From: Fidelibacterota bacterium
Lineage (GTDB): Bacteria > Marinisomatota > Marinisomatia > Marinisomatales > TCS56
Assembly: GCA_030634675.1 (NCBI GenBank)
Contig: DAOWAH010000038.1
Location: 1-9,800, forward strand
Direction: 5' to 3'
DNA length: 9,800 nt
Positions 1 through 4,553 of the stretch are shown piece after piece. A model generated the notes under the pieces. It was not told where the DNA came from, did not search any database, and saw nothing but the letters and a program-made list of their open reading frames with translations. Both the position numbers and the translations under genes were made by a program. The first letter of the stretch is position 1; each line of letters begins with the position of its first letter.

Positions 1-27
1 AACATATGAATTCACTGAGGAATGGTT

Positions 28-72
28 AGGGTGTTAGTGTGTTAAGGTATTAAAGTGTTGATGTGTTAATGT
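28..72. repeat. Left G/T-rich repeat arm before four-helix gene
   Basis: This tract is built from degenerate 8-9 bp units of the type TGTTAG, TGTGTTAAG, GTATTAAAG, TGTTGATG, TGTTAATG. Its core at 42-53 (TTAAGGTATTAA) is the exact reverse complement of 532-543, just past the end of the four-helix gene. The two tracts therefore form an imperfect inverted pair flanking that gene. The match beyond the 12-bp core is patchy but continues in the same style. I infer it is one edge of a cassette carrying the gene; the flanking 1-27 cannot be assigned. Confidence 0.6.
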
Positions 73-91
73 TTGAGAGAGGGTTCAATTT

Positions 92-523
92 ATGGGCAAA
101 GTTGAGCGGTTTGAGGATTTAAGATTCTGGCAATCCGCACGAGAATTGGTTAAAGAAATTTATCAGTTAACAAAGACTGAGCGATTGGCTCGTGATTTTG
201 GCTTGCGCGATCAGTTACAACGATCTGCTGTTTCTATAATGACTAATATATCTGAAGGGTTTGCCAGGTATAATCGAAAAGATTTTATGCGATTCCTCAA
301 TTATGCTCAAAGTTCTGCAGCAGAATTGAAAAGCTTGCTATATATAGTTCAAGATTCAGGTTGGGTATCTGCTAACACGATAAGTAACCTGCAAAACAAT
401 TCTGAAAAAGTGAAAAGCATGATATTGGGCTTAATCAATTACCTTAAATCTTATCGGACAACAGACTCGATAAAAGAAACTCCCACAACATATTATTTAA
501 TCGATAATGAAAACAATATCTGA
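92..523 (+). CDS. Four-helix-bundle protein (23S rRNA intervening-sequence protein family)
   Basis: This is a 143-residue, mostly helical cytoplasmic protein without signal peptide or membrane segment. The motif ISEGFARY at residues 53-60, followed by KDFMRFL and the AELKSLL helix near 77-83, is the hallmark of the S23/IVP four-helix-bundle family (PF05635/TIGR02436). Members occur in 23S rRNA intervening sequences and as stand-alone genes; the Avd accessory protein of diversity-generating retroelements has a related fold. The molecular role of stand-alone members is not established; nucleic-acid binding is a common suggestion. The body fits the usual ~115-125 residues, and the last ~20 residues form a polar tail. 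The start is supported by a purine-rich Shine-Dalgarno (GAGAGAGGG, 75-83) eight bases ahead. The gene lies between inverted repeat arms (28-72 and 524-572) and its 3' end overlaps purN by 17 bp. No reverse transcriptase or rRNA is nearby, so a DGR or rRNA-IVS setting is not supported. Confidence 0.85.
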   Translation: MGKVERFEDLRFWQSARELVKEIYQLTKTERLARDFGLRDQLQRSAVSIMTNISEGFARYNRKDFMRFLNYAQSSAAELKSLLYIVQDSGWVSANTISNLQNNSEKVKSMILGLINYLKSYRTTDSIKETPTTYYLIDNENNI

Positions 524-1151
524 CCACAACCTTAATACCTTAATACCTCGAACTTTAACACCTCGAACCGTTAAACTCGGCGTCCTCGGCTCCACCAAAG
601 GTACTGACCTGCAAGCCATTATCGATGCCATTTCTGCTGGCAAATTAGATGCATCGGTTGAAATTGTTATCAGCAATCGTTCCAAGTCCTATATTTTAGA
701 GCGGGCGGCCAATCATTCAATCGAAAATGTCTTTATCAGCCACAAGGGCCGGAACCGAGAAGATTTCGATGCGGAAATGACTGCCATATTGAAAAACCAT
801 CACGTTGATCTGATTCTTTTAATTGGTTTCATGCGGATTCTATCGGCAGAATTTTGCCGGGAATGGACCGGGAAAGTGCTCAACGTGCATCCCTCACTGC
901 TGCCCAAATACGCAGGTGGTATGGATACCAACGTGCACGAAGAGGTTTTAGCCAATCGCGAAACAGAGACTGGTTGCACGATCCATCTGGTAACAGCCGA
1001 ATTGGATGGCGGACCAATCATCATTCAGAAAAGATGTTCCGTAGAACCGGACGATTCACTGGAAAGTCTAAAAGCCAAGGTCCAAAAACTGGAAGGAGAA
1101 GCATTTATTGAAATCATTGATCGCTACTCCAAGACTGGGAAATTGGAATAA
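507..1151 (+). CDS. purN: Phosphoribosylglycinamide formyltransferase (PurN, GART)
   Basis: PurN transfers a formyl group from 10-formyl-THF to GAR, the third step of de novo IMP synthesis, in the cytosol. The Rossmann-like formyltransferase core starts near residue 23 with KLGVLGSTKGTDLQAII, the phosphate/GAR-binding loop. The motif VLNVHPSLLPKY holds catalytic Asn126 and His128, and ELDGGPIIIQ holds Asp167, so the N-H-D triad is complete. Relative to the E. coli enzyme the His-Asp spacing is about three residues longer, in the loop GGMDTNVHE. At 214 residues the protein is close to family length, but residues 1-21 are extra and are encoded by repeat sequence. ATG 507 is chosen because no ATG, GTG or TTG occurs in frame between it and the core. 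No Shine-Dalgarno precedes it, and it overlaps the upstream gene by 17 bp, so translational coupling is likely. purH follows after 121 bp, consistent with a purine operon. Confidence 0.93.
   Translation: MKTISDHNLNTLIPRTLTPRTVKLGVLGSTKGTDLQAIIDAISAGKLDASVEIVISNRSKSYILERAANHSIENVFISHKGRNREDFDAEMTAILKNHHVDLILLIGFMRILSAEFCREWTGKVLNVHPSLLPKYAGGMDTNVHEEVLANRETETGCTIHLVTAELDGGPIIIQKRCSVEPDDSLESLKAKVQKLEGEAFIEIIDRYSKTGKLE
524..572. repeat. Right A/C-rich repeat arm, inside purN 5' end
   Basis: The tract contains two exact tandem copies of CCTTAATA (530-537, 538-545) and two exact copies of ACCTCGAAC (545-553, 560-568), with CTTTAACACC between them. Positions 532-543 are the perfect reverse complement of 42-53 in the left arm. 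The tract begins immediately after the TGA of the four-helix gene and ends exactly where the conserved PurN fold begins. It is therefore read as protein in the purN frame, giving the unusual leader NLNTLIPRTLTPRT. I infer it is the right edge of the inserted cassette. Confidence 0.6.
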
Positions 1152-1192
1152 TATTGGAATTAGAATCCTGTATAATGGAATAATATTGGAAT
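1144..1192. repeat. 17-bp direct repeat across the purN stop codon
   Basis: TGGAATAATATTGGAAT occurs exactly at 1144-1160 and again at 1176-1192. The first copy contains the TAA of purN. Within the region the smaller word GGAAT recurs with an 11-bp step inside each copy. It may reflect local duplication by slippage. The TATAAT at 1171-1176 looks like a -10 box but has no suitable -35 at normal spacing. Confidence 0.7.
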
Positions 1193-1207
1193 ACGTTGAT
1201 AAAAGTT

Positions 1208-1257
1208 TGTTAAAAATCAATATTTTAACACCTTAAGCCCCTAACACATTAACACCC
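1208..1257. repeat. Hairpin and A/C-rich arm-like tract before purH
   Basis: TGTTAAAA (1208-1215) and TTTTAACA (1223-1230) form a perfect 8-bp AT-rich stem with a 7-nt loop. The right half continues into ACCTTAAGCCCCTAACACAT and then TAACACCC, the same degenerate style as the arms around the four-helix gene. The reverse complement of the left arm reads TTTAATACCTTAACACACT, so TTTAAYACCTTAA is shared. The tract ends about 15 bp before the purH start. There is no T-run after the hairpin, so a standard terminator is not indicated. It is either a third arm of the same repeat family or a leader element. Confidence 0.5.
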
Positions 1258-1272
1258 AAACATCAGAACACA

Positions 1273-2829
1273 ATGCTAAAAAACCCCACCCTCAACCAAA
1301 AAAATATTAAAATCAATCGCGCCCTTATTTCGGTCTTTGACAAACAGGGCTTGGAACCCTTTGCCAAAGCGTTGCACGAAAACGGTGTGGAAATTCTCTC
1401 TACCGGCGGTACGGCCCGCGCTCTGCGGGAAGCCGGTATTCCCGTCATTGACGTTTCCGAATACACGCAATTTCCTGAAATCATGGATGGCCGGGTTAAG
1501 ACCATCAATCCGCTGGTGGAAGGCGGTATCCTGGGTTTGCGCGATCAACATGGGGAAGAGGCTGAAGCCAATGGCATTAAATGGATCGATCTGGTGGTCT
1601 GCAACCTCTATCCCTTCGCGAAAACAGTATCAAGGCCTGACGTAACCATTGCCCGGGCACTGGAAAACATAGACATCGGTGGTCCTACTATGATCCGCAG
1701 TGCGGCTAAAAATACAGGCTGGGTTGGTGTTATTGTTGATCCGTCAGATTATAATACGGTGGTTTCGGAACTGACCGATCAAAATGGACTTACCTTCGAA
1801 ACCCGTCATATACTATCAGCTAAAGCATTTGGCCATACCGCCCAGTACGATACCTTGATCCATAATTATCTCAAGGACGAGCCACTTTCTGATGACTATT
1901 CGATAACTTTCAATAAATTCTACGAGTTACGATACGGGGAAAATCCTCATCAAAAAGCCGCAGCCTATCGTTTGCCGATTGCTACAGGCAATAATGTTCT
2001 TACTGCAAAAATCCACCAGGGTAAAAAGCTTTCTTATAATAATATTATGGATGCCGATGGCGCCCTGGCCTGCCTAACGGAATTTACCGAGCCTGCTTGC
2101 GTGGTGGTTAAGCATGCCAATCCCTGCGGAGTGGCCACCGGCACTGATATTACCGAGATCTATGAACGTGCTTTCAACGCTGACGCTCAAAGTGCTTTCG
2201 GTGGAATTATTGCCCTTAACCGCACCTGCACGGCAGCCGTGGCTGAAGCAATCGCTAAAGTATTTGTGGAAATCGTCCTAGCGCCAGACTTCGAACCGGC
2301 CGCCCTGGAAATCCTGACGAGAAAGAAAAACCTGCGGGTACTGGAGCTGGGTCAAATCCCCGGCCGGAATCCCCGCCTGACCTACCGTTACATAGGTGGC
2401 GGATTACTGGTGCAGGATGCCGATATTAAAACCATCTCACCTGATGATCTTGTGGTCGTCACCAAAACCAAACCAAGTGAAACAGAAATCGAAACTATGC
2501 TGTTTGGCTGGAAAGTGCTGAAGCATGTCAAATCCAATGCTATTCTGGTTGCCAAGGGCAATACCACCGCTGGTATTGGTGCCGGACAAGTTTCACGCGT
2601 GGACGCTGTCGACATCGCTATCCGCAAATCAGGTGCCCGGGCAAGAGCTGCTGTGCTGGCTTCCGATGCCTTTTTCCCCTTCCGGGATAGTATCGATAAA
2701 ATCGCTCCCAGCGGTATTAAGGCAATAATCCAACCTGGGGGGTCAATCCGTGATAAAGAAGTGATCGAAGCGTGCAATGAGCATGGTATCGCAATGGTAT
2801 TTACCGGTTCACGCTGTTTCAAACATTAA
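1273..2829 (+). CDS. purH: Bifunctional AICAR formyltransferase/IMP cyclohydrolase (PurH)
   Basis: PurH catalyses the last two steps of de novo IMP synthesis: formylation of AICAR with 10-formyl-THF, then ring closure to IMP. The 518-residue length is normal for the cytosolic bifunctional enzyme. The N-terminal MGS-like cyclohydrolase domain (about 14-150) shows STGGTA at 43-48, MDGRVKT with Lys76, NLYPF with Tyr113, and DIGGPTMIRSAAKN with Asp134 and Lys146, all expected active-site positions. The formyltransferase domain (about 200-518) shows RYGENPHQ at 220-227, the catalytic Lys280-His281 in VKHANPCGVA, SDAFFPF at 464-470 and QPGGSIRD at 487-494. One oddity is KTINPLVEGGIL, where many PurH proteins have KTLHPxVHGGIL, so two usual His positions are Asn79 and Glu83. 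ATG 1273 starts about 16 residues before the conserved NRALISVFDK; no Shine-Dalgarno precedes it. It lies downstream of purN on the same strand, so cotranscription is likely. Confidence 0.97.
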   Translation: MLKNPTLNQKNIKINRALISVFDKQGLEPFAKALHENGVEILSTGGTARALREAGIPVIDVSEYTQFPEIMDGRVKTINPLVEGGILGLRDQHGEEAEANGIKWIDLVVCNLYPFAKTVSRPDVTIARALENIDIGGPTMIRSAAKNTGWVGVIVDPSDYNTVVSELTDQNGLTFETRHILSAKAFGHTAQYDTLIHNYLKDEPLSDDYSITFNKFYELRYGENPHQKAAAYRLPIATGNNVLTAKIHQGKKLSYNNIMDADGALACLTEFTEPACVVVKHANPCGVATGTDITEIYERAFNADAQSAFGGIIALNRTCTAAVAEAIAKVFVEIVLAPDFEPAALEILTRKKNLRVLELGQIPGRNPRLTYRYIGGGLLVQDADIKTISPDDLVVVTKTKPSETEIETMLFGWKVLKHVKSNAILVAKGNTTAGIGAGQVSRVDAVDIAIRKSGARARAAVLASDAFFPFRDSIDKIAPSGIKAIIQPGGSIRDKEVIEACNEHGIAMVFTGSRCFKH

Positions 2830-2836
2830 AACAACA

Positions 2837-2992
2837 TTAACCACTGATTACACCAATTGACACAAATTAAAAACAAATAATAATGTTTTTTTCTTTAAAA
2901 TGGGAACTAACATCAATTCAATATTCTTTCGCATTGATCTCACTTTTTTCCTTAAACAGAAAATCTGTGTAATCAGTGTAATCTGTGGTTAA
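2837..2992. repeat. Imperfect ~31-bp inverted repeat enclosing a gene-less 93-bp core
   Basis: The left arm (2837-2868, beginning TTAACCACTGATTACACC) matches the reverse complement of the right arm (2962-2992, TTAACCACAGATTACACT onward) at 27 of 31 positions, with one extra base in the left arm. Each arm itself contains short direct repeats of the type GATTACAC(A/T/C). The 93-bp core is AT-rich and holds no credible gene. The arms could form a long stem. The left arm is A/C-rich and the right G/T-rich, opposite to the arms around the four-helix gene. It may be a non-autonomous or emptied element, or an intergenic repeat with a regulatory or terminator-like role; I cannot decide between these. 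Confidence 0.75.
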
Positions 2993-3004
2993 AAAGGAGG
3001 TTTT

Positions 3005-3934
3005 ATGCTTTACTCAAAATTAGGTAAACGAGGTCCTAAAATTTCAGTAATTGGCTTTGGTGCCTGGGCCATCGGTGGCCGGGACTGGGGCAAAACTGAC
3101 GATGCTATCAGCAAAAAGGCTCTACACACGGCGCTGGATGAAGGCGTAACCCTCATCGATACCGCCGATGTTTATGGTTTCGGTCATTCGGAGGAGTTGA
3201 TTGCATCCGTGTTGAAAGAACGCGGGAAAGGTGATGTGATCATCGCCACCAAGGCCGGTAATGATTTTTATAATGCCGGCGATGATGATGACTCTGGCTA
3301 TGGCCCCATTAAACAAACCTATGAGAAAGATTATTTAATCTGGGCGGCAGAGCAGAGCCTGAAACGACTGGGTGTCGAGACTTTGGATATCCTGCAGTTG
3401 CACAGCCCCGATATTGATAAGCTGACCCGTGATGAACCTTGGGAAGCGCTGGAAATCCTGAAACGCGAAGGTAAAATTTTACAGGCCGGGCTCAGCATCC
3501 AGTCCTTCAGGGAAACCGATCAGGCTTTTCTACTGGACGACCACAACGATATCCTGGATTGTATCCAGGTCCGCTATAACCTGCTGGAGCGGGAAGCGGA
3601 AAAGGTGCTCTTCCACAAAGCCCAACAGTACGGTATCGGTGTAATCGTGCGGATACCACTGTTATTCGGCCTGCTGACTGGAAAATTCAACCGAGATACC
3701 CGGTTTGGCGAAAATGATCACCGCCGCATGAATCTGTCCTCTGAAAAGCTCGATCGCTATTTAACTGAACTGAACGATCTGGAGCCGGTCTTTGAGGAAC
3801 ATCCTGATTTTTCCAAAGCCCAAGTAAGTCTGGCCTTCTGCCTGAACCACCCGGCCTGTCATACCGTTATCCCCGGTGGAAAAACACCGGGGCAGGTAAT
3901 TGATAACTGCCGGGCGGCAGATGTAAACTGGTAA
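3005..3934 (+). CDS. Aldo/keto reductase family oxidoreductase
   Basis: This is a cytosolic NAD(P)H-dependent reductase of aldehydes, ketones or sugars, with a TIM-barrel fold. It is 309 residues, normal for the family. The start region (KLGKRGPKISVIGFGAWAIGG) is the canonical beta-strand entry. The catalytic tetrad is visible: Asp52 and Tyr57 in IDTADVYG, Lys83 in IATKAGN, and His133 in LQLHSPD. The C-terminal HTVIPGGKTPGQVIDN matches the NADP-binding end of the family. The start is fixed by a strong AGGAGG at 2995-3000, four bases before ATG, stronger than any site in the pur or dpp genes. It has no operon partner; the gene ends before a decayed region. Acidic DDDD at 93-96 lies in a variable loop. 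The substrate cannot be deduced. A perfect 8-bp hairpin at 3871-3892 encodes PGGKTPG and is probably a coding coincidence. Confidence 0.93.
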   Translation: MLYSKLGKRGPKISVIGFGAWAIGGRDWGKTDDAISKKALHTALDEGVTLIDTADVYGFGHSEELIASVLKERGKGDVIIATKAGNDFYNAGDDDDSGYGPIKQTYEKDYLIWAAEQSLKRLGVETLDILQLHSPDIDKLTRDEPWEALEILKREGKILQAGLSIQSFRETDQAFLLDDHNDILDCIQVRYNLLEREAEKVLFHKAQQYGIGVIVRIPLLFGLLTGKFNRDTRFGENDHRRMNLSSEKLDRYLTELNDLEPVFEEHPDFSKAQVSLAFCLNHPACHTVIPGGKTPGQVIDNCRAADVNW

Positions 3935-4257
3935 AAACAACGTTTTATAACCAGAGATACTATTTCTTCAGAATTAATTTATTTGACCTGTTAATTCTCG
4001 TTGGGAGAATTGCTCCAATCATATCACCTGGTCATGACCCATTGCAGGCACAGCACAGGAAAACCAGTCTAAATATTTTTGCCGAATATTGTGTTTTTCA
4101 ATTCATCTTAAACAATGCTGAAAATATGGAAAAATTGTATATTATACCGTAAAAAACAACTTTAATTCAACTCTTAAGTGCAACTTAACTGCTTTGAAAG
4201 AAGGGTAAGCTGTAGTAGGCTGCATGCTTCTTAATCATCGCAAACTGAGGAGCACCT
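3935..4257. other. AT-rich intergenic stretch without a supported gene
   Basis: I see no credible coding sequence on either strand. A perfect 7-bp hairpin (AATTCTC/GAGAATT, 3993-4011, 5-nt loop) lacks a following T-run, so it is at best a weak terminator for the reductase gene. CTGAAA at 4118-4123 with TATTAT at 4140-4145 (16-bp spacer) is a weak promoter candidate that could drive the region downstream. The segment near 4161-4187, including CTTAAGTGCAACTT, resembles the ends of some IS30-family elements as I remember them; if so it marks the left end of the transposase remnant. All three readings are tentative. Confidence 0.35.
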
Positions 4258-4431
4258 ATGAAGCACTACCACCAGCTCACCCGGGAGCAAAGATACGGAA
4301 TATATTATTTGCTTAAAACAGGTCATAATCACTCAGAAATGGCCGAAGTGCTTAGCGTTCATAAATCGGCAATCAGCCGTGAAGTAAAGAGAAATCACGG
4401 CCAGCGGGACTATCGATTTGGAACAAGATGA
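4258..4431 (+). pseudogene. IS30-family transposase, N-terminal HTH fragment
   Basis: The reading frame encodes 57 residues starting MKHYHQLTREQRYGIYYLLK and continuing with EMAEVLSVHKSAISREVKRN (helix-turn-helix). This is the characteristic N-terminal DNA-binding part of IS30-family transposases; the usual GQRGYRP stretch appears as GQRDYR near residues 48-53. The frame then ends at TGA 4429-4431. Intact members have over 300 residues with a DDE catalytic domain, which is absent here. A good Shine-Dalgarno (GAGGAG, 4247-4252) remains, so a small HTH peptide could still be made. Downstream sequence is not transposase in any frame but resembles a response regulator, so this is a 5' IS fragment joined to foreign sequence at about 4413. 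No right end or target duplication was identified. Confidence 0.8.
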
Positions 4432-4549
4432 GCTTAACGCCAAAGGCGTTGACCTCTATCCTTAAAAACCATTCAAAATGGAGGATCTGGACAGGGTGGT
4501 GTACCAAGCTAAAAACTTGTATGAAGAGGATCGAATAAATCTATGGTAA
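4415..4549 (+). pseudogene. Decayed 3' end of a response-regulator receiver domain
   Basis: In the frame used by the TAA at 4547-4549, the sequence reads LEQDELNAKGVDLY from 4418, then a stop at 4463-4465, then KPFKMEDLDRVVYQAKNLYE to the end. The pattern AKGVD-Y-x-x-KPF is the last beta-strand/loop/helix of CheY-like receiver domains, where KPF carries the conserved lysine. The residues before KPF are usually Leu/Ile and Ser/Thr/Ala; here they are Pro and a stop, explainable by point mutation (for example TCA to TAA). Everything upstream, including the phosphorylatable Asp, has been replaced by the IS30 fragment. It ends 4 bp before the importer lipoprotein gene. Family assignment rests on about 42 residues. 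Confidence 0.55.
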
Positions 4550-4553
4550 AAAG

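Noticed and set aside
1..40. Possible 3' end of an upstream gene (open frame to a TAG at about 35-37)
   Set aside because: Only about 11 codons are visible and nothing recognisable is encoded.
28..72. CRISPR-like or telomere-like repeat array
   Set aside because: Units are degenerate 8-9 bp words with no spacers and no cas genes nearby.
92..572. Diversity-generating retroelement suggested by the Avd-like four-helix gene
   Set aside because: There is no reverse transcriptase, template repeat/variable repeat pair or target gene in the window.
1171..1176. TATAAT as a purH promoter -10 box
   Set aside because: TTGGAA words upstream sit at 11 or 22 bp, outside normal spacing, and the motif falls within a repeat.
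2388..2822. Long minus-strand open frame opposite purH (144 codons)
   Set aside because: It is the antisense shadow of a well-conserved purH coding region with no recognisable protein features.
2883..2972. 29-codon open frame inside the inverted-repeat spacer
   Set aside because: It is very short, AT-rich and hydrophobic by composition, has no Shine-Dalgarno, and ends inside the repeat arm.
3871..3892. Perfect 8-bp hairpin CCCCGGTG/CACCGGGG as a terminator
   Set aside because: It lies inside the reductase coding sequence, encodes the conserved PGGKTPG stretch, and has no T-run after it.
3993..4011. AATTCTC/GAGAATT hairpin as a rho-independent terminator
   Set aside because: The stem is only 7 bp and AT-rich, and the following bases are GCTCCAATC rather than a T-run.
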